Below, in pieces: positions 8,293-14,725 of a stretch of 21,619 bases of DNA. The notes under the pieces were generated by a model. It was not told where the DNA came from. It made no database searches and was given only the letters and a program-made list of their open reading frames with translations. A program made the translations under genes and the position numbers. Every line of letters begins with the position of its first letter. Within the stretch, counting starts at the first letter, position 1. The DNA comes from Bacteroidales bacterium. GTDB taxonomy: Bacteria; Bacteroidota; Bacteroidia; Bacteroidales; ML635J-15. Location: contig JALOAQ010000046.1 of assembly GCA_023228725.1 (NCBI GenBank), positions 1 through 21,619 of the forward strand. The letters are read 5' to 3'.

Positions 8293-8715
8293 ATGAAAAC
8301 TAAAATCAGTGAGACAATTTTACCGACAACGCTCGGAATTTTGACAGTGCTTGGAATTTTGGTAGTATTTAATCTTATTGTGTACAATGGGGATGCTTTT
8401 AACTCTCCTGACAATAATTTTTTTATACTATTTGTGCCAATAGCAACAATTATTGCACTGACAATTCAGTTTACCTTAACAATTCCCTTTTGGAAAAAAT
8501 TTAAATTTAAAAAAATAGTTTGGGGCTTGACACTTGTTCAATTCACAGGCTTACTTTGTCTAATTTCAGGGCTGACTTTCGGATTAGTATTTTGGGAAAC
8601 TAGTTTTGGAATTAGTGAGTTCATTTTAATTTCTCTAACTGGAATTATTGCTTTTACAGTCTATTGGTCAGTAAATTTGTTGACTCTAAGACAATTGGAT
8701 AAACGAATTAATTGA
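8293..8715 (+). CDS. Hypothetical four-helix membrane protein
   Basis: A 140-residue protein I do not recognise. Four hydrophobic segments (about residues 10-31, 42-66, 75-100 and 106-130) fill nearly all of it. A basic patch KKFKFKK joins helices 2 and 3 and the tail LRQLDKRIN is polar and charged. No cysteine pair, catalytic motif or signal-peptide site stands out. The gene stands alone in the accessory patch, is preceded by a palindromic leader and followed 13 bases after the stop codon by another short palindrome. Small solitary membrane proteins of this kind are common as cargo in Bacteroidota accessory DNA; the function is unknown. The ATG is chosen because the frame is open and the hydrophobic region begins just after it. 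Confidence 0.6.
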   Translation: MKTKISETILPTTLGILTVLGILVVFNLIVYNGDAFNSPDNNFFILFVPIATIIALTIQFTLTIPFWKKFKFKKIVWGLTLVQFTGLLCLISGLTFGLVFWETSFGISEFILISLTGIIAFTVYWSVNLLTLRQLDKRIN

Positions 8716-9262
8716 TATGAAAGAAATACGCCACATAATAAAGGCTAAAATCAAGTGGGCGAAAAGTACCAATATGAAAGAAGTTGCATCTAATAAACTT
8801 TATCTCAGTTTGAAAGAGACGTACTCCGAACGGCGAAGCCCATACGAGCACTTTTATAATAAATTAATTTGTGAGTAAATGCCACCAGCTTTTAGCCTCA
8901 AACCGTCAGATTATCTAAAAACCCACTCCTTTTTCAACACTTATATTGTTAATAATATTTCAAAAAACTAGAAAAAACGAGTAAATATATTTTAGGAAAA
9001 GATAGAAATCAAATTTGAAATATTTTATAAATGGCAATATGTTGGAGCGGAGAATGAACATAGGTTAATTGATTTGTTGATAGTTTGCCATTAAATAAAT
9101 ACGGATTTGAAGATGAAAAACGCAATTTACTTGGCGGAAGAGGCAGTACCCTTTTTATTTTAAGAGTTTTATTTTTTTATAAAATAGTAATAAAAATTAT
9201 ATATATTTGTAAAAAAATGAGAAAATTAGTGAAGTCAGATTGATTTTGAGTATATTTGTACT
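8716..9262. other. Gene-free stretch, palindromes and a possible decayed reading frame
   Basis: A bulged palindrome just after the membrane-protein gene pairs CGCC (8729-8732) with GGCG (8758-8761) and AC with GT inside. An 8-bp perfect inverted repeat, AATGGCAA (9030-9037) and TTGCCATT (9085-9092), lies further right. About 9010-9150 reads as plausible protein in two frames that would need one frameshift near 9080 (the downstream part reads LPLNKYGFEDEKRNLLGGRG), which may be a gene remnant of unknown kind. TAnnTTTG matches at 9202-9209 and 9251-9258 face the toxin-antitoxin pair. Confidence 0.35.
9251..9258 (+). promoter_or_regulatory. Possible -7 element(s) of the MNT/HEPN pair
   Basis: TATATTTG lies five bases before the ATG at 9263 and would yield a leaderless transcript. 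An identical octamer at 9202-9209 would give a leader of about 45 bases and may be the true site. No -33 element decides between them. Confidence 0.35.
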
Positions 9263-9583
9263 ATGAATATAAGAGATATCATAATAAGCAAGATATTGGA
9301 TCTTTCAAGAGCAAAGTATCCAGATGCTGAAATCTATTTATACGGTTCACGTGCGCGTGGAGATGAAAAACCATTATCCGATTGGGACTTATTGATTTTA
9401 TTGAATTTAAAGAACATATCTTTTGCTTTAGAGACTAAAATAATGGATGACCTCTACGAAATTGAATTAGAAACAGGTGAAATTTTATCTCCTTTGATAT
9501 ATTCCAAAGAAAAATGGAATGTAAAATACAGACAAACTCCTCTTTATGAGAATATTAAGAATGAATCAATTAGATTGGTATGA
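9263..9583 (+). CDS. MNT-type minimal nucleotidyltransferase (antitoxin)
   Basis: A 106-residue protein of the minimal DNA polymerase beta-like nucleotidyltransferase family. The signature G28-S29-R-A-R-G with D40 and D42 (SDWDLLIL) gives the GSx9-10DxD active-site pattern, so it is probably catalytically competent. In MNT/HEPN systems this partner neutralises the HEPN toxin, in studied cases by transferring AMP to it. It overlaps the HEPN gene by four bases (ATGA at 9580-9583), which suggests translational coupling and fixed stoichiometry. Both lie in the accessory patch between the chaN copies, as expected for a mobile stabilisation module. Confidence 0.85.
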   Translation: MNIRDIIISKILDLSRAKYPDAEIYLYGSRARGDEKPLSDWDLLILLNLKNISFALETKIMDDLYEIELETGEILSPLIYSKEKWNVKYRQTPLYENIKNESIRLV

Positions 9584-9966
9584 CAATAGGAAAAGAAGAT
9601 TTAGTAAAATATCGGATTGAAAGAGCCAAGGAAACCTTAGAAGACGCTCAACTTCTAATAAAAAATGAAAGATGGAATTCAGCCATCAATAGATTATATT
9701 ATTCTGCATTTTATGCTGTTATTGCCTTACTTTTAAATGAAAACCACAAGCCAACTACTCATAATGGAGTAAAATTCATTTTTTCCAAGCATTTCATTAA
9801 GACGAATATTATTTCACAAGAATTTGGGAAAAGGTATTCACAATTGTTCGCGTGGAGACAAAAAGGAGATTATGCTGACTTATTTAACTTTACCGAAGAA
9901 AGAGTTTTGCCTTATTATGACTTTGTTAAGAAATTCATTAAACAAATAGAAGAAATCATAACATAA
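9580..9966 (+). CDS. HEPN-domain protein (putative toxin of MNT/HEPN pair)
   Basis: A 128-residue all-helical HEPN protein. Recognisable family features are RAKETLEDAQLL (15-26), NRLYYSAFYA (37-46), TTHNGVKFIF with H61, and WRQKGDYADLF (92-102). The last has R93 and D97-Y98, resembling the conserved R..xDY segment of this HEPN family; the RX4-6H ribonuclease motif of other HEPN toxins is not obvious. It may act on RNA as toxin when not restrained by the upstream MNT protein. Some proteins of this family pair with nucleotidyltransferases without proven toxicity, so the toxin role is inference. An ATTGCC/GGCAAT hairpin (9969-9974 with 9995-10000) begins two bases after its stop codon. Confidence 0.82.
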   Translation: MTIGKEDLVKYRIERAKETLEDAQLLIKNERWNSAINRLYYSAFYAVIALLLNENHKPTTHNGVKFIFSKHFIKTNIISQEFGKRYSQLFAWRQKGDYADLFNFTEERVLPYYDFVKKFIKQIEEIIT

Positions 9967-10092
9967 TAATTGCCGGTTGCAAATAAAGTGTATAGGCAAT
10001 AAGGGTTTAGCTTCGCTGAGTTCTCTTAGATCGGTTCAGTGAGTATTCAGGACTTGTAAGAAGCTCAAATTTTTATATCGGCGGATAGTTGA

Positions 10093-10139
10093 ATATAATA
10101 ATCCAAAACTGTCCACCTATAATAATTGAAAACTGTCCA
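10093..10139. repeat. Short dispersed repeat, copy 2, with tandem units (IS-end-like)
   Basis: Two related units, CCAAAACTGTCCA (10103-10115) and TGAAAACTGTCCA (10127-10139), lie 24 bases apart. The first unit with its left flank matches 7853-7874 at 21 of 22 bases in the same orientation. Repeated units ending in CA (TG on the other strand) resemble multiple terminal repeats of IS21-type elements. No transposase genes are adjacent, so at most a relic end remains. Confidence 0.5.
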
Positions 10140-10434
10140 ATTAATTACCACAAAAACATAATAATCATTAAATAAAACTTCACAATCTGATTTTAAGCTA
10201 TTTGCATTTTCTAAAAAAATAAAACTTCTTTTTTCGTCTGTTTTGTCATGATTTTTGCAACAAGTGGCAAAAATCCCGCCAAAACCCCCACTTTTTTGCA
10301 AAAACAACGACCCCATTCTAGATTCTACGTAAATTCTTAAATAAAGTTTCGTTTTTTGTCATCAAATCGGTTCGAGTTTTAAAAGTCGAACTTATTAATT
10401 CTAATTCGCAAAGTTTTAATGAATATTAAAAATT

Positions 10435-10517
10435 CAACTCCTTCAGAGTTGCTATTTATTGTTGATACATAACCCGAGTTTCACTCGGGCTTATTAACAT
10501 TCAAGTCCTTTGGACTT
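10435..10517. repeat. Triplet of short hairpins (REP-like)
   Basis: Three perfect stem-loops occur in 83 bases: CAACTC/GAGTTG (10435-10440, 10446-10451, loop of 5), CCCGAGT/ACTCGGG (10473-10479, 10483-10489, loop of 3) and AAGTCC/GGACTT (10503-10508, 10512-10517, loop of 3). Similar sets of small hairpins occur in Bacteroidota genomes and resemble palindromes associated with REP-associated Y1 transposases; no such transposase gene is in this window. Confidence 0.6.
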
Positions 10518-10652
10518 AGTTTGTATAAAAATCTGCAAGACAAAATATTTAACGTTTTACAAATATGTTGTAATCGCAAAATCAAATGAAACTATAAGCA
10601 AGATTTAAGTAAGGCGTACTCAAATTTGATTTAAGGAACATTTAATCAAAGT

Positions 10653-10738
10653 GACTACGAAGTGGTCGAATTTAAATAGCCGTAGGTGGCAACCTGCACA
10701 TATGAATGATTTCTCAAGCTACGACTCTGAAGGAGCCG
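10653..10738. repeat. Further imperfect hairpins (REP-like)
   Basis: GACTAC/GTGGTC (10653-10658, 10662-10667, loop GAA), GTAGGT/ACCTGC (10682-10687, 10692-10697, loop GGCA) and CGACTC/GAGCCG (10722-10727, 10733-10738) fold with one wobble or mismatch each. Their size and spacing resemble the perfect triplet 150 bases to the left. Confidence 0.45.
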
Positions 10739-10765
10739 AATAAAATTATTGTTTAAATATATTTT

Positions 10766-10800
10766 AATCCCAAACCCTAAAAATTTTAGGGTTTGGGATT
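10766..10800 (-). terminator. Large palindrome abutting the chaN-like stop codon
   Basis: The arms AATCCCAAACCCTAAAA (10766-10782) and its complement (10784-10800) form a perfect 17-bp inverted repeat around one central base. It overlaps the stop codon of the intact ChaN-like gene. It can end or stabilise that transcript, but no T run follows on either strand, so it is not a canonical intrinsic terminator. It is absent next to the truncated copy at 7465. Confidence 0.5.
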
Positions 10801-11176
10801 AATAAGTTGCTGTCATATTCTCATTTACGCAAATTGTAAAGTCAGCAATTCCTTGATTTTCTTTTTCTAATTTATTAGTTTTAGTCTGCGAAATAGTTGT
10901 AATTGTAATAATATTTAATTCAGGATTTATTCTTTTTAAATACCAATAAATACCTTCGTAATTATTTGAGTGATAAGCTCCATTTATATGTAAAAAAATA
11001 TGGTTTTTATCTAAATGTTTATTAATGAAATAAGCCATACTTGCATCCTTTATTGCTTGGGCTTTTGGCAAATTTTCAGAACCATGCCCCATTTTCATAT
11101 TCAACATAGCTTTATATCCTGGTAGTTCTGCCTCATATTCAATTGGTAAATCTGCCATCCATTGTTTTTCCTCTTT
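10799..11176. repeat. Direct repeat, right copy (3' part of the chaN-like gene)
   Basis: This is the intact counterpart of 7465-7842: same orientation, offset 3334 bases, 14 mismatches by eye in 378 positions. The two copies bracket the accessory patch. Confidence 0.85.
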
Positions 11177-11656
11177 TGATAAACTGTCTAAAGCTTCAAA
11201 ACCGCCTTTATGAACCATAGCTGCGTATCGTCTTGGAATATTTGTTGCAATAAATTTAGTTTTTGTTCTTTTAGCCAATAAAACCAAAGGCGAGTAATCT
11301 GTCTTGTAGTTTGGCCATAAACGTGCTAGTGTGTCAAAAGCTTTATCGTCAATTTCAAAATTCAAATATCTGTTTAAAATATCTTGATTGTCTGCTTCAA
11401 ACATTTCTGCACCAAGAACTATTTTTTTCTTTTTGTTAATTAAATAATTTGCAACTTCATATTCTAACCAATGCGAAATTGGATTATTGTGGTATTCGCC
11501 AAAAAGAATAATATCAGCTTTTTCTAAGTTCTTTAGCATTTTATTAATTGTGATTTTCTGCGATTTTGCATTGAAAATATTGTATGCTTCAATTTGTTGT
11601 GAAAAAGCAAGACAGTTTAACGTTAGTAAAAATATAAATACAAATATTTTTTTCAT
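10799..11656 (-). CDS. ChaN-like exported haem-binding family protein
   Basis: A 285-residue exported protein of the ChaN/DUF399 family (EreA/ChaN-like fold), members of which bind haem and are linked to iron uptake. A signal peptide (about 1-19, cleavage near AFSQ) has no proper lipobox. Family landmarks are FGEYH at 52-56 with H62, the AEMFE segment at 83-87, and a C-terminal HINGAYHSNNYEGI with H223 and H229. Length is normal. It is the last gene of a minus-strand operon, nine bases after the 470-residue protein, and its 3' third is duplicated at 7465-7842. The role in iron or haem handling is family inference; no haem receptor or transporter gene lies nearby. Confidence 0.82.
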   Translation of the reverse strand: MKKIFVFIFLLTLNCLAFSQQIEAYNIFNAKSQKITINKMLKNLEKADIILFGEYHNNPISHWLEYEVANYLINKKKKIVLGAEMFEADNQDILNRYLNFEIDDKAFDTLARLWPNYKTDYSPLVLLAKRTKTKFIATNIPRRYAAMVHKGGFEALDSLSKEEKQWMADLPIEYEAELPGYKAMLNMKMGHGSENLPKAQAIKDASMAYFINKHLDKNHIFLHINGAYHSNNYEGIYWYLKRINPELNIITITTISQTKTNKLEKENQGIADFTICVNENMTATY

Positions 11657-11665
11657 GGAATTTTA

Positions 11666-13078
11666 TTATTTGAATTTAAAAGTTTCAAATTTCCATGGTT
11701 TTGCACCGCTTTCTACCTCTTGAATTTCTCCAAATTTAGATTTGTATCTTCCTTCACCATAAGTGGAGTCATAATAATCTCTGATTCTTTTGGCAGGCAT
11801 TGATATTTCTGGATTAATTTCTTTATCTGGCTTATTGTAAATTGGATAAAAGCTTTCTCTTTCCTTGATTAATTCTGCACTTAAATTGTTAAATGGCTTA
11901 CAATCTGGATAAACTTTTTCAATTAAAAATTCTGTAAACTCTTGAGAAAGACTTATTTGATTATAGTTTACACTCCATTCAAAACTTGGGTGAGAAAATA
12001 TGTCCATAAAACTTAAACCAAAGTATTTTTTTAATAATTTTTCTTTTTGTTTAAAAATTCCTGGTATTGTTTTTTGTGCTTCAATTACAGCTTGTCTTGG
12101 GTTTGGCATTATCTTCCAAGGTTCTATTTCGGTAGCAAAACCAGAATAAGCTAAGCTCCATAAATTTAAATCGCTTAACATATCTTCCCAACGTTTTGTA
12201 ATATTCTCCCATATAAGTATATCTTTTTCAAACTTATAATCTATATCTAAATGTGCATATTCTAATTCTTTAAGATTTGGAATATTAAATTTGTTTTTTG
12301 CTGCTAGCTCGTCGAATACTTCTAATTTTTCTTTAGCTTTTTGTACTTGAAACTTACTTGTAGGATTTGCTAAAATAAAATCAAGCTCAAACTCTAAACC
12401 TTTTCTTACAACAACGCTTCCTTCCATTGCCTTATCAAGACCTCTTTCTATTTGTAAACGATAAAACTTAGGAGCCGTCATGCCTTCTTGTTCGCCCAAA
12501 TCAATTAAATTTTGAATTCCTTTGATAATTAATTCTGGGTCATGTAAAACAGCAGTTTCTATACTGTTATCATACGCATTTGGGCTTTCTTTAAGGCTAG
12601 TTTGTAATTCTTTATTTGCAGACTCTAGTATACGGTTTTTTTGTCTTTTTCCTAAGTTTTTTGCGTAATAATTTACGGAATTTTCAACTTGATCTTCAAT
12701 ACTGAAGTTTTTAGCATCTTCAATTGCTTTATTATAAGCTTCTTTAATTGTTATTATTGCATTTTTTAATGCATCTATAGCTTGTTTTAATATTAAGGTA
12801 TCATTATAATTTTTTCCATTTTCAGAGCTTCCGGCTTGATATTGGTTTGTTAATGCTTTTGTGTAATGAGCTGAGAATTTTCCAAATAAGTCTTCTTGCA
12901 TAATTATTCCAAAAAACTCATTAATATCGGATAATTCATTTCCTAAGTCCTCCATTTTGCTTATAATTTCAGCCATTTTATCCATGTCTTCACCAACAAT
13001 GTTTTGGTTTTGCAAATCCTTAAGCATATTTCTGTAAGTGTCCAAAGTTGGATCTAATATCATTTTATCTATTGCCAT
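11666..13078 (-). CDS. Unrecognised 470-residue protein
   Basis: I do not recognise this protein. It lacks a signal peptide and membrane segments, is rich in Lys, Glu, Asn and Ile, and looks almost entirely helical. Parts around residues 15-60 and 235-275 could be coiled coil. It has a DPTLDTYRNMLKDLQ opening and a tryptophan-containing middle (WENITKRWEDMLSDLNLW, about 290-307), with no known catalytic motif and hardly any cysteine. It starts 12 bases after the 228-residue protein and ends 9 bases before the ChaN-like gene, so the three are translated from one transcript. A cytosolic scaffold or partner of the upstream protein is conceivable but unsupported. Confidence 0.7.
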   Translation of the reverse strand: MAIDKMILDPTLDTYRNMLKDLQNQNIVGEDMDKMAEIISKMEDLGNELSDINEFFGIIMQEDLFGKFSAHYTKALTNQYQAGSSENGKNYNDTLILKQAIDALKNAIITIKEAYNKAIEDAKNFSIEDQVENSVNYYAKNLGKRQKNRILESANKELQTSLKESPNAYDNSIETAVLHDPELIIKGIQNLIDLGEQEGMTAPKFYRLQIERGLDKAMEGSVVVRKGLEFELDFILANPTSKFQVQKAKEKLEVFDELAAKNKFNIPNLKELEYAHLDIDYKFEKDILIWENITKRWEDMLSDLNLWSLAYSGFATEIEPWKIMPNPRQAVIEAQKTIPGIFKQKEKLLKKYFGLSFMDIFSHPSFEWSVNYNQISLSQEFTEFLIEKVYPDCKPFNNLSAELIKERESFYPIYNKPDKEINPEISMPAKRIRDYYDSTYGEGRYKSKFGEIQEVESGAKPWKFETFKFK

Positions 13079-13090
13079 AATTTTTTTGGT

Positions 13091-13750
13091 TTAACGATTA
13101 ATAATTGATTTGTATCTTGCAATTTGCTCTTCAATATGCCTGTCTTCATAAGGGAGTAATCTTTTATGACGATATTCCAAGATTGTTTCAGGTTTTAAAC
13201 GCCAATTTGGCTCCCATGCTTGTATTTTTTCTTCAGTATCTTCAACACTTTGAATTATAATTTCTTTGATGTTTTGTGCGTTTTTTTTCATTTTACTTTT
13301 ATATTCAGAAGGAACTTCGGCATTTTCATAAATTTCTAATTCATCCAATAAAAACCAATCGAATACCAGAATATTATGCGCTTCGTCGCTAATAATTTCC
13401 ATGCTGTTTTTATTAGTTTCTTCGTTAATCATAATGCCTAAATCAACAGCATTATCATAATTATCGATTTTTTCTAAAATTCTTTCTGCTGCAAGTTTTC
13501 TTATTTCTTCTTTATGTTTTTCATAAAATGCTTTTTCAATTAAAGTTTCGTCTTTTACAAGTGCGTTTGCACATAATTCATTCAAATTTCCTAATTTAGT
13601 TTTAAATTCTTCAAGAGAATTGGAAGATTGCATTGCTTCAGAAAGTTTTTTTTCAGCCTCATAACTGTGTTTATAGTTTTCATTATTAGCATATCTTTCG
13701 ACCCTAGTAGCGTAATATGATTTATATTCGTTTAATAGTTGATTGTCCAT
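13091..13750 (-). CDS. Unrecognised helical protein, first gene of the chaN-like operon
   Basis: A predicted 219-residue soluble, highly charged, helical protein that I do not recognise. No signal peptide or membrane helix is present. The sequence begins MDNQLLNEYKSYY and contains many Glu/Lys-rich helices. The frame also stays open to a GTG at 13777, but the likely transcription start from the -7 element at 13779-13786 is near 13771, which puts the GTG upstream of the RNA; I therefore choose the ATG at 13750. The protein resembles its downstream neighbour in composition, and the two may form a complex, an inference from adjacency alone. Confidence 0.65.
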   Translation of the reverse strand: MDNQLLNEYKSYYATRVERYANNENYKHSYEAEKKLSEAMQSSNSLEEFKTKLGNLNELCANALVKDETLIEKAFYEKHKEEIRKLAAERILEKIDNYDNAVDLGIMINEETNKNSMEIISDEAHNILVFDWFLLDELEIYENAEVPSEYKSKMKKNAQNIKEIIIQSVEDTEEKIQAWEPNWRLKPETILEYRHKRLLPYEDRHIEEQIARYKSIINR

Positions 13751-13778
13751 CTTAATACAAATTTTATTTTTTATCACA

Positions 13779-13786
13779 CAAAAGTA
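13779..13786 (-). promoter_or_regulatory. -7 element of the three-gene minus-strand operon
   Basis: TACTTTTG on the minus strand is an exact TAnnTTTG match. Transcription should begin near 13771 and cover the 219- and 470-residue proteins and the ChaN-like gene. It decides the start codon of the first gene (ATG at 13750). Confidence 0.55.
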
Positions 13787-13879
13787 TAATGTTTTTTGAT
13801 ATTAAACAAGTTTTATGAGATTGAATTTACAATGTGGTAGAATTATTAATTTAAAACAAATACTTTAATTATTAAACAT

Positions 13880-13914
13880 TTGTTAAACATATAACAGTGT
13901 TATTTTTATAACAA
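13880..13914. promoter_or_regulatory. Tandem Rex-like operator A (signalling operon)
   Basis: Two 18-bp near-palindromes share one base: TTGTTAA-acat-ATAACAG (13880-13897) and GTGTTAT-tttt-ATAACAA (13897-13914). Against the Rex consensus TTGTTAAnnnnTTAACAA they match at 12 and 11 of 14 fixed positions. The second contains the perfect palindrome TGTTAT-tttt-ATAACA. They lie over the expected -33 region of the promoter at 13924, suiting repression by NADH-sensing Rex when the NADH/NAD+ ratio is low. The same architecture precedes the hydrogenase operon. A Crp/Fnr-type regulator could also use such a palindrome. Confidence 0.6.
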
Positions 13915-13923
13915 TTTTGTAAT

Positions 13924-13931
13924 TATCTTTG
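13924..13931 (+). promoter_or_regulatory. -7 element of the signalling operon
   Basis: TATCTTTG fits TAnnTTTG and is followed 19 bases later by the ATG at 13951. The -33 position (about 13900-13903) lacks TTTG and falls inside the second operator palindrome. Confidence 0.6.
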
Positions 13932-13950
13932 TAAAAAATAAAATTGAAAA

Positions 13951-14301
13951 ATGAAAATAGCAGATATTTTAGAGCTTATTGAGGCAAAAGTAGCAAATAG
14001 TGAAATTTGTTTAGAGCGAACAGAGAAGTTTAAGTATGCTTTTGCCTCTGATTTGATGAGTGATGTACTTAGGTTAAAATGCGATAACACATTATTAGTT
14101 ACCGGTTTGTGCAATATCCAAACTATTCGAACTGTTGAAATGGCAGAGATTAAGTTAATTATTATTGCTCGCGGGAAAAAAATTGACGATGAGATGCTTG
14201 AACTAGCTGATGAAAACGATATTTGTGTTTTAGAAACCGAGTTTAGCGTTTATAAAGTTTGCGGTCTTTTATATCAAAAAGGCATTTTACCTGTATATTA
14301 G
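13951..14301 (+). CDS. DRTGG-domain protein, first copy
   Basis: A 116-residue stand-alone DRTGG-like domain, the fold that also occurs N-terminally or between domains in phosphotransacetylase-type and CBS proteins. Here ASDLMSDVLRL (32-42) matches the hallmark A-S-D-L-S-D-V of the stand-alone group, and it ends in a hydrophobic C-terminal helix. Its ligand is unknown. It is clearly paralogous to the product of 16064-16402, which shares ASDL-SDV and D-CVL. Stand-alone DRTGG proteins recur beside HydS-type hydrogenase genes and anti-sigma-like ATPases, so a part in a hydrogenase-linked signalling relay is likely from context. It is the first gene of a six-gene operon, nine bases before the ATPase. 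Confidence 0.78.
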   Translation: MKIADILELIEAKVANSEICLERTEKFKYAFASDLMSDVLRLKCDNTLLVTGLCNIQTIRTVEMAEIKLIIIARGKKIDDEMLELADENDICVLETEFSVYKVCGLLYQKGILPVY

Positions 14302-14310
14302 TTTAATATT

Positions 14311-14724
14311 ATGGAATTAAGTTTTAAAATAGAAGGAGGCAATTTTTCTGGTGCAGGAAGTGCAAGCAGTGAGGTAAAACGAACTTTAAAACAATTAGAT
14401 GTTGACGCATCTCAAATAAAACGAATTGTAATCGCACTTTATGAGGCAGAAATCAATGTGGTTGCTCATGCTTTTGGTGGAAAAATTGAAGTAAAAATTT
14501 CAGCAGACAAAGTTTTCGCACGTATTCAAGATCAAGGACCGGGAATAGCAGATATTAGTAAAGCTATGCAAGAGGGCTATTCAACCGCATCTTCAAAAGT
14601 TAGAGAAATGGGATTTGGTGCAGGAATGGGATTGCCAAATATTAAAAGCAATGTTGATGTTTTTGATATTCAGTCTGTTGTGAATGAAGGAACAGTTTTA
14701 GAAATGACTTTTTATTTATCTTAA
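14311..14724 (+). CDS. Anti-sigma-factor-like (RsbW/SpoIIAB) serine kinase-type ATPase
   Basis: A 137-residue GHKL-fold protein of the anti-sigma regulatory kinase type. The N box is EAEINVVAHA (45-54) with N49, the G1 box is DQGPGI (74-79) and the G2 box is GFGAGMGLPN (101-110). All ATP-binding elements are present. Such proteins bind a sigma factor or phosphorylate an STAS-type antagonist, but neither is encoded in the window, so its target is elsewhere or of a new type. It lies between the DRTGG gene and the HydS-like gene, one base before the latter, which argues that its activity is tied to the redox or H2 state sensed by that protein. Length is usual for the family. Confidence 0.83.
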   Translation: MELSFKIEGGNFSGAGSASSEVKRTLKQLDVDASQIKRIVIALYEAEINVVAHAFGGKIEVKISADKVFARIQDQGPGIADISKAMQEGYSTASSKVREMGFGAGMGLPNIKSNVDVFDIQSVVNEGTVLEMTFYLS

Positions 14725-14725
14725 T

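Larger units (their letters stand above)
9967..10798. other. Long gene-free stretch rich in repeats and hairpins
   Basis: Over 800 bases without a supportable gene. From left to right it has a 6-bp hairpin (9969-10000), the IS-end-like repeats (10093-10139), an AT-rich part with a C-rich patch at 10273-10291, three tight hairpins (10435-10517), further imperfect hairpins at 10653-10738, and a large palindrome at 10766-10800. An 83-codon minus-strand frame at 10065-10316 is judged spurious because its C-terminal part is a translation of the repeats. Confidence 0.6.

Noticed and set aside
10065..10316. Minus-strand frame of 83 codons in the gene-free stretch
   Set aside because: Its C-terminal third is a translation of the repeat at 10093-10139, the N-terminal part overlaps a C-rich patch, and it shows no protein family feature.
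10766..10800. Canonical intrinsic terminator
   Set aside because: The hairpin is perfect, but no T run follows it on either strand; kept as a palindrome with a possible terminating or stabilising role.
13751..13777. GTG at 13777 as start of the first gene of the chaN-like operon
   Set aside because: It lies upstream of the transcription start predicted from the -7 element at 13779-13786; the ATG at 13750 is preferred.
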